A DNA stretch of 40,814 nt from Acidobacteriota bacterium (GCA_003222385.1 QHVV01000080.1:20129-60942), one strand, 5' to 3'; positions 24,235 through 34,096 are shown, numbered from the stretch's first letter. A program made the numbers and translations. Notes: generated by a model from the letters alone, not told the origin.

Positions 24235-25689
24235 ATGACCGACGCGGCCGATCCGCGCGGGTTCCACATGACGTCCGACGAGTTCCGACGCAACGGCCGC
24301 GCGGCCGTTGACTGGATCGCGGACTACATGGACCGGATCGAGAGCTTTCCGGTCCTCTCCCGCGTCCGGCCGGGCGAGATTCGCGCACACCTTCCCGCCG
24401 TTCCCCCGGCGGAAGGGGAGCCCTTCGACGCGATGCTCGCCGACGTAGACCGGCTGATCCTGCCGGGGATCACGCACTGGCAGTCCCCGAATTTCTTCGC
24501 GTACTTCCCCTCGAACAACTCGGGCCCGGCGATCCTGGGCGAGCTCCTCTCGGCGGGCGTGGGCGTCCAGGGGATGCTCTGGGCGACCAGCCCTGCCTGC
24601 ACCGAGCTCGAGACCCACGTTCTCGACTGGCTGGTCGGAATGCTCGGCCTCCCGTCGAAGTTCCGCTCGGACGGGACCGGGGGCGGCGTCATCCAGGACA
24701 CCGCTTCGAGCTCGGCTCTCTGCGCGCTGCTCGCGGCCCGCGAGCGCGCGACCGGCTTCCGAGTCAACGAGGTCGGCGCCGACGGGAAGCTCACGGCATA
24801 CGCCTCCTCACAGGCGCACTCGTCGATCGAGAAGGCCGTGAAGATCGCGGGGCTCGGGAGAGAAAACCTCCGTCTCGTCGAGGTGGACGGCCGGTTCGCC
24901 ATGCGACCGGACGCGCTCGCGCGGAGGATCGCCGAAGATCGGGGCGCCGGAAAAGCGCCCTGCTTCGTCTGCGCGACGGTGGGAACGACTTCGTCGAACG
25001 CGATCGACCCCGTGGCCGAGATCGGCAGGATCTGCCGCGACGAAGGGATCTGGCTCCACGTCGACGCGGCCATGTCGGGCACCGCCGCGCTCTGCCCGGA
25101 GTTCCGGGGCATGCAGGAAGGGCTCGATCTCGCCGACAGCTATTGCTTCAACCCGCACAAGTGGATGTTCACGAATTTCGACTGCGACTGTTTCTGGATC
25201 GCGGACCGAGAGGCCCTCATCCGCACGCTCTCGGTCGCGCCCGAGTACCTCAAGAACCAGGCCTCGGAATCGGGCGCGGTCTTCGACTACCGGGACTGGC
25301 ACGTTCCCCTGGGCCGCCGGTTCCGCGCGCTGAAGCTCTGGTTCGTGATCCGCCACTACGGCGTCGAAGGCCTTCGCCACCACGTCCGCCGTCACGTCGA
25401 GCTCGCGCAGAAGTTCTCGGACTGGATCGACGCCTCCGGCCGGTTCGAGCTGGCCGCGCCGGTCCCCCTCAACCTGGTGTGCTTCCGCCACGTCGGCGGA
25501 GACGAGATCAACCGGCGGCTGCTCGAGAGGTTGAACGCCGGCGGCCGGCTGTACCTGACCCACACGACGCTCGGGGGCCGATACACGCTGCGGTTGTCGA
25601 TCGGACAGAGCCGGACGGAGGAGCGGCACGTCTCTTCCGCGTGGCGGACGATCCAGGAAACGGCAGCGGAGCTCGAAAGAGAGGGCTGA
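24235..25689 (+). CDS. Aromatic-L-amino-acid decarboxylase family (PLP group II)
   Basis: This 484-residue protein has the group II decarboxylase pattern: the N-terminal FRRNGRAAVDWIADYMDRI, the substrate-side HWQSPNFFAYFPSNNS, the PLP-stacking His in SSQAHSSIEKA, the PLP aspartate in LHVDAAMSGTA, and the Schiff-base Lys in NPHKWMFTNFDCD. It most resembles DOPA/tryptophan/tyrosine decarboxylases, yielding an aromatic amine and CO2. An aminotransferase and an amino-acid permease lie convergent to it. Only 3 bp separate its stop from the aminotransferase stop, and a 5-bp hairpin (GAGGG-CTGA-CCCTC, 25681-25694) spans both ends and might help termination. Confidence 0.92.
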   Translation: MTDAADPRGFHMTSDEFRRNGRAAVDWIADYMDRIESFPVLSRVRPGEIRAHLPAVPPAEGEPFDAMLADVDRLILPGITHWQSPNFFAYFPSNNSGPAILGELLSAGVGVQGMLWATSPACTELETHVLDWLVGMLGLPSKFRSDGTGGGVIQDTASSSALCALLAARERATGFRVNEVGADGKLTAYASSQAHSSIEKAVKIAGLGRENLRLVEVDGRFAMRPDALARRIAEDRGAGKAPCFVCATVGTTSSNAIDPVAEIGRICRDEGIWLHVDAAMSGTAALCPEFRGMQEGLDLADSYCFNPHKWMFTNFDCDCFWIADREALIRTLSVAPEYLKNQASESGAVFDYRDWHVPLGRRFRALKLWFVIRHYGVEGLRHHVRRHVELAQKFSDWIDASGRFELAAPVPLNLVCFRHVGGDEINRRLLERLNAGGRLYLTHTTLGGRYTLRLSIGQSRTEERHVSSAWRTIQETAAELEREG

Positions 25690-25692
25690 CCC

Positions 25693-26760
25693 TCACGGCG
25701 CCGCGAGGCAGGCGGCGATCGCTTCCAATCCCTTCTCGACGTCTTCCGGCGCGCCGCCGTACGCGATCCGGAAGTGGGACGGCGAATCGAAAAAGACGCC
25801 CGGAACCAGCGCGACGCCGTGGTCGCGGAGGAGTTTCCGGGCGAACGGATCCGCGTCGCGACCGTCGCGAAAGCGCGGGAAGGCAATCGTCGCGCTCGAG
25901 GAGACACACTCGAGCTCGGGGCGTGAGTCGAGGAATGCCTGGACGAGAGGCGCGTTCGACCCGACGATTTGCCGGGCGCGATCGTGCAGGCGGTCGAGAC
26001 GGCGGAAGGCGACCACCGAAAGACGGTCCGCCGGGATCGCGCTCCACACGTCCACGGCGTTGCGCGCCCGGCGGATCTCCTCGGTGACCTCCGGTGACGC
26101 GAGAGACCAGCCGCAGCGCAGAGAAGCGAGCCCGTACGCCTTCGTCAGGCTGTTGGTGGAAACGAAAGCGGGGGAGAGCGTGGCGGCCGGCGCGTGTCCG
26201 GAAGAGGCGAGATCGAGGTAGACCTCGTCGACCATGACCGCAAAACCGTGGCGTTCCGCGAGGCGGCCGATTTCGCGCAGGTCGTCCACGCCAGCCAGTA
26301 CCCCCGACGGGTTGTGGGGCGACGACAGGACGACGGCGCGCGTTCGCGGAGTCACCGCCCGCTCGATCCGGTCCGGATCGAGCCGGTAGCCCTCCTCGAA
26401 CCGCCGGTCGAACCGCGACACGTCCGCCCCGAGCATCGTGGCCGCGGCGGCGAGGGGGTCGTATCCGGGCCGCTCCAGGAGGACTTCGTCTCCCGGCCCG
26501 ACGAACGCGGCCAGCGTCAGGAAGTTGGCGCCCGAGCAGCCGACCGCGGTCGCGACGTTGTCGGGTCCGACACCGTAGCGCGCCGCGATCGCCTCGACGA
26601 GCGGCGCAAACCCGTTCGGACTTTCGCCCGAGATGTCGAGAGCCTCCCGCGCACCGGGGAGATCGTCGAGCGAGCACGCGAGCAAGTTCGATCCGGCGAG
26701 ATCGATCGCCGGCTTCGCCCGGTGCTTCGCCCAGTCCATGTAGCGCGCGCGCGCTTTCAT
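25693..26760 (-). CDS. Class I/II PLP aminotransferase
   Basis: The protein has 355 residues. Fold-type I landmarks are VGCSGANFLTLAAFVGPGDEVLLERPGYDP (substrate and PLP phosphate region), SSPHNPSGV with the conserved Asn, MVDEVYLDL with Asp, and the PLP lysine in NSLTKAYGLASLRCGW with the distal Arg in HFRIAYGG. The N-terminus is short compared with aspartate aminotransferase. The amino donor cannot be told. ATG 26760 overlaps the APC permease stop by 4 bp, so import and transamination of an amino acid may be linked. Confidence 0.88.
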   Translation of the reverse strand: MKARARYMDWAKHRAKPAIDLAGSNLLACSLDDLPGAREALDISGESPNGFAPLVEAIAARYGVGPDNVATAVGCSGANFLTLAAFVGPGDEVLLERPGYDPLAAAATMLGADVSRFDRRFEEGYRLDPDRIERAVTPRTRAVVLSSPHNPSGVLAGVDDLREIGRLAERHGFAVMVDEVYLDLASSGHAPAATLSPAFVSTNSLTKAYGLASLRCGWSLASPEVTEEIRRARNAVDVWSAIPADRLSVVAFRRLDRLHDRARQIVGSNAPLVQAFLDSRPELECVSSSATIAFPRFRDGRDADPFARKLLRDHGVALVPGVFFDSPSHFRIAYGGAPEDVEKGLEAIAACLAAP

Positions 26761-28082
26761 CCGGCCTCGCCCGGGGTTCTTCGCCGCGTGAAGAACCGGT
26801 AGACCGGGAGACCCGTCGCGAGAAGGACGACGCCGACCAGCGACCGGCCGGGACTCGATCGAATCGCGCCGGCGACGACGACCGCGGCGGCCAGCACGAA
26901 GAGCGCCGGAATGACCGGATACCCCGGTGTGCGAAAGGCGCCGGGCTCCCGGCTCGCGACCGGGAGGCGCCGGCGGAACACGAAGATCGCGGCTCCTGTC
27001 AGCCCGAAGAAGATCCAGTCGCCGAAAACGACCGAATCGACGAGCTCAGCGAAGGTCCCGGTCAGCGCGAGGAGGATTCCCCATCCCGCCTGGAGGAGGA
27101 TCGCGAGCGCCGGTGTCTGGAACTTCGGATGCAGGCGCGCGAGGCCGGGCAGGAACACCCCGTCGCGGCCCATCGCGAAATAGATGCGCGTCTGGGCGAG
27201 CAGCGTCAGATCGAGGAACCCGAACGCGGAGATCGCGATCGCCGCCGCGACCAGCCGGTCCGCCCCCGGTCCGTAGATCCGGCGGAGAGCGTCGGCGGCC
27301 GGCGTCCCTGTGGCCGCCAGGCCGGGGCGCGACAGCACCTGCAGGTAGACGACGTTCGCGAGCATGTAGACGAGGATGACGATCGCCATTCCGGCCAAGA
27401 GCGCGATCGGAAGCGTGCGGCGTGGCTCCCGGGTCTCCTCGGCGACCAGGTTGACGCTCTGCCATCCGCCGTAGGCGAAGAGGATGGGGACGAGGGCCGC
27501 GCCGAGACCGAGCCAGGCGGAAGTGGGGGCGGGCCCGGATGGCGCCGGTCCGTTGGAAGAGGCTCGGGGAAGGAGCAGTCCGCCCAGGATCAGGGCCCCG
27601 AGCGCCCCCATCTTCGAGATGACCAGGACGTTCAGCAGCCGGCTGCCGGGCTTCGCCCCGAGCACATTGACGGCGGCCACGACGGTGATCGCCGCGGCGC
27701 TCCACGCGGCCGCGTTCGAAGCGTCGCGGCCCATCCACGTCAGAGCGTAGTGCGCGAACGTGACCGCGACCGCGGCGAGGCCGCCCCCCTGGATCATCAG
27801 GAGCGAAGCCCAGCCGAACAGGAACGCGACCAGCGGATGGTACGCCTCGCGCAGATAGGCGTACTCCCCGCCGGCCTGCGGGAAGAGCGCCGCGAGCTCC
27901 GCGAACGCGAACGCTCCTGCGAGCGCGATCCCTCCGCCGACGAGCCACGCCGCGAGAACGAGAGCGGAGGTCGGGAGCCGCTGCGCAACGACCGCCGGGA
28001 CGACGAAGATGCCGGAGCCGATGATGCCGCCGACGACGACCATCGTCGCGTCGAAGGGACCGAGCGCGCGTTTGAGCGACAT
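26757..28082 (-). CDS. APC-superfamily amino-acid permease
   Basis: This 441-residue polytopic protein has about 12 hydrophobic segments. The first-helix signature VVVGGIIGSGIFVVPAVVA (substrate carboxylate binding G-S/T-G) and FAFAELAALFPQAGGEYAYLREAYHP are typical of the LAT/amino-acid exchanger branch; later come FAYGGWQSVNLVAEE and a C-terminal pair of helices. It probably moves an amino acid across the inner membrane. It is first in a two-gene operon with the aminotransferase and is divergent from dnaE, 50 bp away. Confidence 0.9.
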   Translation of the reverse strand: MSLKRALGPFDATMVVVGGIIGSGIFVVPAVVAQRLPTSALVLAAWLVGGGIALAGAFAFAELAALFPQAGGEYAYLREAYHPLVAFLFGWASLLMIQGGGLAAVAVTFAHYALTWMGRDASNAAAWSAAAITVVAAVNVLGAKPGSRLLNVLVISKMGALGALILGGLLLPRASSNGPAPSGPAPTSAWLGLGAALVPILFAYGGWQSVNLVAEETREPRRTLPIALLAGMAIVILVYMLANVVYLQVLSRPGLAATGTPAADALRRIYGPGADRLVAAAIAISAFGFLDLTLLAQTRIYFAMGRDGVFLPGLARLHPKFQTPALAILLQAGWGILLALTGTFAELVDSVVFGDWIFFGLTGAAIFVFRRRLPVASREPGAFRTPGYPVIPALFVLAAAVVVAGAIRSSPGRSLVGVVLLATGLPVYRFFTRRRTPGEAG

Positions 28083-28117
28083 CCGTCTGGCGAAGCCTAG
28101 GGTCTTCCAAACTCCCG

Positions 28118-28123
28118 TACAAT
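28118..28123 (+). promoter_or_regulatory. Probable -10 box for dnaE
   Basis: TACAAT lies 9 nt before ATG 28133 in the 50-bp gap to the divergent permease gene. The leader would be at most 3 nt. No Shine-Dalgarno sequence precedes the ATG. Confidence 0.5.
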
Positions 28124-28132
28124 CGGTCTTCG

Positions 28133-31100
28133 ATGCCCGCCGACTTCGTCCATCTCCATCTCCACACGCAGTATTCGCTTCTCGACGGCGCCAACCGGCT
28201 GGGAGAGCTGTGCCGCCGCATCCGCGAGCTCGAGATGCCGGCGGTCGCCGTGACCGATCACGGCAACATGTTCGGGGCGTTTTCCTTCTACCACGAGGCT
28301 CTCAAGCAGGGCGTCCGGCCGATCCTGGGCGTCGAGGCGTATATCGCGCCGGCGGACCGGCGCGACCGCGAAGCGCAGGCGTCGAGCGAGTCGGGCGACG
28401 GGTACGCGTATCACCTGACGATCCTGGCCGCGACCCAGACGGGTTACCGGAATCTCGTCCGTCTCGTGTCCGAAGCCTATCTCTCGGGTTTCTACCACCG
28501 CCCGCGCATGGACAAGGCCCTCCTGCGGGAGAACGCGGAGGGCCTGATCGGCCTGTCCGGGTGCTTGAAGGGTGAGGTCGCAGGAGCCCTGTCCCGCGGC
28601 AACCGGGGCGCGGCGGCGAGGGCGGTCCGCGAGTACCAGGAGATCTTCGGCAAAGACAATTTCTTCATCGAGCTGATGGACCACGGGCTGCCGAAGCAGA
28701 CCGAGATCCTCCCCGATCTCCTGCTTCTCTCGGGCGAAACCGGGGCTCCGGTCGTCGCGACGAACGACGCCCACTATCTGCGGCGCGATGACGCGTTCGC
28801 GCACGAGGTGCTGCTCTGCATCGGCATGGGCAAGACCCTCGAGGACGAGCGGCGGATGCGCTTCTACAACGACGAGTTCTACGTCAAGAGCGCAGACGAG
28901 ATGCGCGAGCGGTTCCGGCGCTGGTCCGAGGAATCCCTGACGAACACGGTCGCGGTCGCGGAGCGCTGTGGCGTGACGTTCGACACCGAGGGACTCCACC
29001 TTCCGAGCTTTCCGGCTCCGGACGGGAAGACGCCGGGGGAGCACTTCGCGGATCTCGCGCGCGAGGGGCTCGAACACCGCCTCGCGGGCCTTCAGCCCTT
29101 TTTCGCGGCCGGAAAGATCCCGAACCCGCCGGAGAAATACCGGGAGAGGCTCGAGTACGAAATCGGCGTCATCGAGAAGATGGGATTCCCCTCCTACTTC
29201 CTGATCGTCTCCGACTTCATCCGGCAGGCCCGGGAGAGCGGCATTTCGGTGGGGCCCGGTCGCGGCAGCGCGGCCGGCTCCATCGTCGCATGGTCGCTCA
29301 GGATCACAGAGATCGATCCGCTCCGCTACGACCTCCTCTTCGAAAGGTTCCTGAACCCCGAACGGATCTCGATGCCCGACATCGACATCGACTTCTGCCA
29401 GGCGCGCCGCGCCGAGGTGATCGAGTACGTCACGAGGAAGTACGGCCGTGAGAACGTCGCGCAGATCGTGACGTTCTCGCAGCTGAAGCCGAAGCTCGCC
29501 GTCCGCGACGTCGCACGGGTGCTTTCGCTCCCGGTCGCGATCGGCGACCGCATCGCGAAGCTCATCCCGGACGGCATCGACGTGAACTTCGAACGGGCCC
29601 TGAAAGAGTCGGCGCCGCTGCGGGAAGCCATCCAGGCGGACGAGTCGGTCGCGAAGGTCGTTCGGATCGCGGAACGGCTGGAGGGCCTCTCGCGGCACGC
29701 CGGGATGCATGCGGCGGGCGTCGTCATCGCGCCCCGGCCGATCACCGACTACCTCCCGCTCTACCGCACCAACACGGGCGACGTGACGACCCAGTTCGAC
29801 ATGAACGCGGTCGAGAAGATGGGCCTCTTGAAGATCGACTTCCTCGGCCTGATCACGCTCGACGTCATGGACGCGGCCGTGGCGGGCATCCGGGAGCGAA
29901 CGGGGGACGTCGTCGAGCTCGATCGCATCCCGCTGAACGACGAGAAGACGTTCGAGCTCTTCCGGTCGGGCAAGACCGCGTGCGTGTTCCAGTTCGACTC
30001 GTCCGGCATGCGGGATCTCCTGCGGCGCGCGAAGCCCAAGGTGTTCTCGGATCTCGCGCTCCTGAACGCTCTCTACCGGCCGGGCGCGCTCGACGTCGGG
30101 ATGGTCGAGGAGTACGTCCGTCGGCGCAACGGAACCCGGAAGGTTACCTATCCGCTGCCGGAGATCGAGGACATCCTCAAGGAGACGCTCGGGATCCTCG
30201 TCTACCAGGAGCAGGTCATGTTGATCGCCTCGCGGATCGCGGGCTACTCGCTCGCCGAGGCGGATCTCCTGCGGAAGGCGATCGGCAAGAAGAAGCGCGA
30301 GATCATGGCCGCGGAACGGGAGAAGTTCCTGGGCCGGGCCGCCGAGCACGGCACGACGAAGGACAAGGCGAAAGAGCTCTGGGCTCTGATCGAGCCGTTC
30401 GAGCGCTACGGCTTCAACAAGTCTCACGCCGTGGCGTACGCGCTGGTCGCCTACAAGACCGCTTACCTCAAGGCCCACTACCCGGTGGACTTCCTGGCCG
30501 CCGCGCTCTCCGCGGAAATCGGCTCGACCGACGGGATCGTCAAGGTGATCGGAGACTGCGTCGAGATGGGGATCCCGGTGCTGCCACCGGACATCAACGA
30601 ATCTTCCAAGAATTTCGCGGCGGTTTCTTCCGCGATTCGTTTCGGTCTCGCCGCGATCAAGGGAGTCGGGGACCAGGCGGCGGAGTCGATCCTCGAGGAG
30701 CGGCGCAGCCGGCCGTTCGCCTCGTTCAGCGACCTGGCCGATCGGCTGGACCTGCGCGTCGTCAACAAGCGCACCCTCGACGCCTTGATCTGCGCCGGGG
30801 CGCTCGACTCGCTCGGCCGGAACCGCGCGACGCTCGCCGCCAATTCGGAAAAGGTCGTCGCGATGGCCGCGCGGCGGCGGGAGGAAGTCGAGCTCGGTCA
30901 GTCCAACCTGTTCGGCGCGGGGGAGGACGAAGACTTTCCCTCCGACCAGTTCTCCGAAGAGCCGGAGTGGTCGCTCGAAGAAAAGCTCCGTCGGGAAAAA
31001 GACGTTCTGGGGTTCTACGTCACGGGGCATCCGCTCACGAAGTACCTGGAAGAAGTCGACCGGTTCGCCGACGTCCGCGTCCAGGATCTGCCGTCCCGCG

Positions 31101-31621
31101 TCGACCAGACCGTGCGGATCGCCGGCGTGCTCGTCAACGTCAAGAAGCAGAAGATCAAGAAAGGCGTCAACGAAGGCAAGACGATGTTGAAGGCGACGCT
31201 CGAGGACACGACGGGCGGCGTGGCGGTCTGCGTCTTCGCCAACCTCTACGAGAGAGTCGCCTCCTGGATCCGCGCCGACCTGCCGGTCCTCGCGACCGCC
31301 GTCGTCCGCGAGTCCGGCGGCGCTCTCGAGCTGACGGTCTCGGACGTGGCGCCGCTCGAGGGGATCCGGGAGCGGCTCGCCCGCGAGATGGAAATCCGCA
31401 TCAACCTGACGCTCGCCGACGAAAAACTCATGGGCAGGTTGAAGGAGCTCCTGAAGCTGCACTCCGGCACCACGCCGCTCGCGCTGCGTCTCATCCGACC
31501 CGGCGATTTCGAGGTGAAGCTGAAGGCGGCGGATTCCATACGCGTCACGCCCTCGCCCAGACTGACCGGAGAGGTGCGGGCGTTGACGGGCGAGGACTCC
31601 GTCCGCTTCCACTTCGAGTGA
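28133..31621 (+). CDS. dnaE: DNA polymerase III alpha subunit
   Basis: The replicative polymerase catalytic subunit, 1162 residues, normal for DnaE (E. coli 1160). The N-terminal PHP domain begins at once (HLHLHTQYSLLDGANRL, then VTDHGNMFGAF). The palm has VGPGRGSAAGSIVAW and the catalytic aspartates in MPDIDIDFCQ, with a third acidic site further on. SHAVAYALVAYKTAYLKAHYP and the (HhH)2 region near LAAIKGVGDQAAESIL follow. An OB-fold (VRIAGVLVNVKKQKIKKG) and a C-terminal domain close the protein. A long minus-strand frame opposite this gene is only a G+C shadow. The GTG of the next gene overlaps the stop. Confidence 0.97.
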   Translation: MPADFVHLHLHTQYSLLDGANRLGELCRRIRELEMPAVAVTDHGNMFGAFSFYHEALKQGVRPILGVEAYIAPADRRDREAQASSESGDGYAYHLTILAATQTGYRNLVRLVSEAYLSGFYHRPRMDKALLRENAEGLIGLSGCLKGEVAGALSRGNRGAAARAVREYQEIFGKDNFFIELMDHGLPKQTEILPDLLLLSGETGAPVVATNDAHYLRRDDAFAHEVLLCIGMGKTLEDERRMRFYNDEFYVKSADEMRERFRRWSEESLTNTVAVAERCGVTFDTEGLHLPSFPAPDGKTPGEHFADLAREGLEHRLAGLQPFFAAGKIPNPPEKYRERLEYEIGVIEKMGFPSYFLIVSDFIRQARESGISVGPGRGSAAGSIVAWSLRITEIDPLRYDLLFERFLNPERISMPDIDIDFCQARRAEVIEYVTRKYGRENVAQIVTFSQLKPKLAVRDVARVLSLPVAIGDRIAKLIPDGIDVNFERALKESAPLREAIQADESVAKVVRIAERLEGLSRHAGMHAAGVVIAPRPITDYLPLYRTNTGDVTTQFDMNAVEKMGLLKIDFLGLITLDVMDAAVAGIRERTGDVVELDRIPLNDEKTFELFRSGKTACVFQFDSSGMRDLLRRAKPKVFSDLALLNALYRPGALDVGMVEEYVRRRNGTRKVTYPLPEIEDILKETLGILVYQEQVMLIASRIAGYSLAEADLLRKAIGKKKREIMAAEREKFLGRAAEHGTTKDKAKELWALIEPFERYGFNKSHAVAYALVAYKTAYLKAHYPVDFLAAALSAEIGSTDGIVKVIGDCVEMGIPVLPPDINESSKNFAAVSSAIRFGLAAIKGVGDQAAESILEERRSRPFASFSDLADRLDLRVVNKRTLDALICAGALDSLGRNRATLAANSEKVVAMAARRREEVELGQSNLFGAGEDEDFPSDQFSEEPEWSLEEKLRREKDVLGFYVTGHPLTKYLEEVDRFADVRVQDLPSRVDQTVRIAGVLVNVKKQKIKKGVNEGKTMLKATLEDTTGGVAVCVFANLYERVASWIRADLPVLATAVVRESGGALELTVSDVAPLEGIRERLAREMEIRINLTLADEKLMGRLKELLKLHSGTTPLALRLIRPGDFEVKLKAADSIRVTPSPRLTGEVRALTGEDSVRFHFE

Positions 31622-32856
31622 CCCGGCCGCCGGTCGGCGCGCTTCCTCCCGATGTCCTCCGGCGGATCGCGCCGGTCCGGAAGCTCGCCCTCGAGACCGG
31701 GACGACCCTCTACCTCGTGGGTGGCGCGGTGCGGGATCTCCTTCTCGGCCGCGCGATCACGGACCTCGACCTCGTCGTCGAAGCCGACGCGGTCGTCTTC
31801 GCGCGCCGGCTCGCGCATGATCTCCATGCCGCCGTCGAGACCCACCGCCGCTTCGGTACCGCGGTATTGCGGCTTCCGGAGGGGGAGCGTCTCGACGTCG
31901 CGACGGCGCGGGCCGAGGACTACGAAACGCCGGGCGCGCTGCCGAGAGTCCGCGCCGGTTCCATCGACGACGACCTCGCGCGGCGGGACTTCACGGTCAA
32001 CGCGATGGCGATGCGAATCGGCCGATCGAACCGACCGGATTTCCTGGATCCGTTCGGAGGACGGAGGGATCTTCGAGCGAGGCTCGTGCGCGCCCTCCAT
32101 CCGCGATCGTTCTTCGACGACCCGACCCGCGCCTTTCGGGCCGTCCGCTATGCGAACCGGCTCGGTTTCCTAATCGAGCGGTCGACCCGCGCCGCGATCC
32201 GCGCCGCGGTCGCGGCCGGCGCGGTGGACCGGATCTCGGGCGACCGGCTCCGACGGGAGATCGTCCTTCTCTTCGCGGAGCCGGACCGGGCCGCCGCCGT
32301 CTCCGAAATGGCGGCCCTGGGTCTTTCCCGGACCATCCATCCCGCTCTCGCGTCCGACCAGGGCGTCGCCCGGCGACTGCGCCGCGCCGAGCGCATCGCG
32401 ACGCAAACCGGCCGGAACGGGAGCTGGCTCGTGTACCTTCTGTCCTGGATGGGGGACCTCCCGACCGACGCCGCCGCCGCGGTCGCGCGCCGGCTGAACC
32501 TTTCGACCGCCCCGGCGAAGGCCGTCCGCGGCTGGCCGATGGCGCGGAAATCGCTCGGCGAATCGGCTGATTTGGGCGCCGCCCGGCTCGCCGAGCGGAT
32601 CGAGGCGCTCGACGACGACTCCGTGGTCGCGGCCGCCGCGGAGGCGTCGGCGCCGCTCGCCCGCCGGATCCTTTCGATCGCGGAAGCTGCTCCGCAGTTT
32701 CGGCTCACGATTCGCGGCCAGGATCTGGTGGCGGCCGGGATTCCGCCGGGTCCCGCGATCGGCCGCGCGCTGTCGGCGACGCTCTCGGCCCGACAGGACG
32801 GCGCGATTCAGCCGGAGCAGGAGCTGGCGTTCGCACTGAAGGCCGCCCGGTCGTGA
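31618..32856 (+). CDS. Class II tRNA nucleotidyltransferase / poly(A) polymerase family (CCA-adding)
   Basis: The protein has 412 residues from GTG 31618, which overlaps the dnaE stop. The nucleotidyltransferase head has YLVGGAVRDLLLG and TDLDLVVEAD with the catalytic carboxylates, RRDFTVNAMAM, and the neck FDDPTRAFRAVRYANRLGF with RISGDRLRREI. These are shared by CCA-adding enzymes, A-adding enzymes and poly(A) polymerases, which sequence reading alone cannot split. The C-terminal part resembles the archaeal/deinococcal-length form and shows no HD phosphohydrolase motif. No second family member is in the window. Confidence 0.87.
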   Translation: MTRPPVGALPPDVLRRIAPVRKLALETGTTLYLVGGAVRDLLLGRAITDLDLVVEADAVVFARRLAHDLHAAVETHRRFGTAVLRLPEGERLDVATARAEDYETPGALPRVRAGSIDDDLARRDFTVNAMAMRIGRSNRPDFLDPFGGRRDLRARLVRALHPRSFFDDPTRAFRAVRYANRLGFLIERSTRAAIRAAVAAGAVDRISGDRLRREIVLLFAEPDRAAAVSEMAALGLSRTIHPALASDQGVARRLRRAERIATQTGRNGSWLVYLLSWMGDLPTDAAAAVARRLNLSTAPAKAVRGWPMARKSLGESADLGAARLAERIEALDDDSVVAAAAEASAPLARRILSIAEAAPQFRLTIRGQDLVAAGIPPGPAIGRALSATLSARQDGAIQPEQELAFALKAARS

Positions 32857-33485
32857 CGGCGGTCGTTGCGCTCCTTCTCTTGAGTGCCCGTTCGACGCCG
32901 GCTCCCGGGGCCGTGCCCTCGAAGTCGACTTTCTGCGTGGAATGGGTGCGGCAGTCGCGCGAAGGCTACGAACGGATGACGCTCTTCTCCGACCGGACGG
33001 TCGTGTGGAAGACCTCGGATGCACGAGGGGAGGAGGTCCGCCGCAAGACCGTCTCTCCCGAGGAGCTCGCGTTCTACTGCTCGTACTTCTCTCGCCGCGA
33101 GTTCTGGGAGTTGCCGGACGATCTACGCAGCGGCCTGGGAAGCGAGTTCGCGGGAAAGTCTTCGGTGACGCTCGCGCGCTCCGACGGGTTTCAAAAGCGC
33201 GTTCGCTTCGACGACCTGTCCGCGCTTTCGGCGGACGCCGGCGGCCTCCGCGCCGCGCTCGACGGGCTGAAGACGATCTTCACCAACCCCCTCGCGCCGG
33301 CTTCGCGATTTACCCCAGACGTGCTGGCCCCCGGAACGCTCCTGAAGCGCTTCGACGGAGCGGTCTTCCGCGTCCGGAGGCTCGAGAAGGAAAAAGGGTT
33401 CGTCGAGATCGTCGGGGTGATCGAGCCGTACTCGCAGTTCGTGAAGATCGAGGAGCTCCGGTACCAGTTCTCGCCGCCGGAGTGA
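32853..33485 (+). CDS. Hypothetical exported protein
   Basis: This 210-residue protein has a short hydrophobic start (TAVVALLLLSARSTPAPGAV) that may be a weak signal peptide, then a compact domain: FCVEWVRQSREGYERMTLFSDRTVVWKT, YCSYFSRREFWELPDD, and a C-terminal beta-rich segment. No family is recognised. GTG 32853 overlaps the upstream nucleotidyltransferase stop, and its stop overlaps rsmD, so three genes are coupled behind dnaE. The first domain has the look of small lipoproteins that compare light stimuli of growth, but I cannot assign a role. Confidence 0.65.
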   Translation: MTAVVALLLLSARSTPAPGAVPSKSTFCVEWVRQSREGYERMTLFSDRTVVWKTSDARGEEVRRKTVSPEELAFYCSYFSRREFWELPDDLRSGLGSEFAGKSSVTLARSDGFQKRVRFDDLSALSADAGGLRAALDGLKTIFTNPLAPASRFTPDVLAPGTLLKRFDGAVFRVRRLEKEKGFVEIVGVIEPYSQFVKIEELRYQFSPPE

Positions 33486-34033
33486 AGCCTCCTTCCGCGG
33501 TCCGCATCGTGGCCGGCCGCTGGAAGGGGAGGAGACTGGTCGTTCCGCGGGGCGCCCGGCCGACTTCGGGTCGCGCCCGCGAGGCCCTCTTCGACATCCT
33601 GCAGGACTCGGTCGCCGGGATCCGCGTGCTCGACCTCTTCGCGGGAAGTGGCGCGATCGGACTGGAGGCCCTCTCGCGGGGGGCCTCGGAGGTCGTATTC
33701 GTCGAGAGCGACCGGGACGCCCTCGAAACGAACCTCGTCCGGCTGGCAGCGCGCGAAGGAGAGGTCCGGGTCCTCGCGAAAGACGCGCGGGCCGCCGCGA
33801 CCGATCTCGCGCGCGCGGGGGAGCGGTTCGACCTCGTGTTCGCCGATCCGCCCTACGGTCGGGGAAACGCCGGTCTCCCGCGATCGATCGCAGACCTGGT
33901 CGCCGCGGGAGGCAGACTCGTTCTCCAGACCGACTCGGACGAATCGCCCCCGGAGGTCCGCGGCCTCGAAGTCGTGTCGAGGAGGGCGTACGCGCGCAAC
34001 GTTTTCTGGTTCCTGGCGCGAACCGGCGGCTGA
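33482..34033 (+). CDS. rsmD: 16S rRNA (guanine(966)-N2)-methyltransferase
   Basis: The protein has 183 residues. The N-terminal motif [33 protein letters not shown] is the RsmD hallmark. SAM motif I is [20 protein letters not shown], and the catalytic motif is FADPPYGRG (DPPY of amino-methyltransferases). It methylates G966 of 16S rRNA during 30S assembly. GTG 33482 overlaps the upstream stop. In many genomes rsmD is followed by coaD, whereas here metK follows after a 76-bp promoter gap. Confidence 0.93.
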   Translation: MKPPSAVRIVAGRWKGRRLVVPRGARPTSGRAREALFDILQDSVAGIRVLDLFAGSGAIGLEALSRGASEVVFVESDRDALETNLVRLAAREGEVRVLAKDARAAATDLARAGERFDLVFADPPYGRGNAGLPRSIADLVAAGGRLVLQTDSDESPPEVRGLEVVSRRAYARNVFWFLARTGG

Positions 34034-34037
34034 GCCG

Positions 34038-34066
34038 TTGCTCTCGTCCGGCCGGAATGCTAGTCT
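34038..34066 (+). promoter_or_regulatory. Probable sigma-70-type promoter for metK-ahcY
   Basis: TTGCTC (34038-34043), 17 nt, then TAGTCT (34061-34066), 43 nt before metK. It is the only promoter in the window with a recognisable -35 box at the standard spacing. No SAM riboswitch fits in the remaining leader of about 36 nt. Confidence 0.45.
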
Positions 34067-34096
34067 GCCGCGTTTTGATCCCGCCTCGACCCAAGC

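Noticed and set aside
25681-25694. Hairpin GAGGG-CTGA-CCCTC at the convergent decarboxylase/aminotransferase stops
   Set aside because: Only 5 bp and without a T-run. Too weak to list as a terminator, though its place over both stops is mentioned under the decarboxylase.
28097-31612. A 1171-codon open frame on the minus strand opposite dnaE
   Set aside because: It is the antisense shadow of dnaE in G+C-rich DNA. Its composition is Arg/Asp/Leu-rich with no recognisable domain, while the plus strand encodes a full polymerase.
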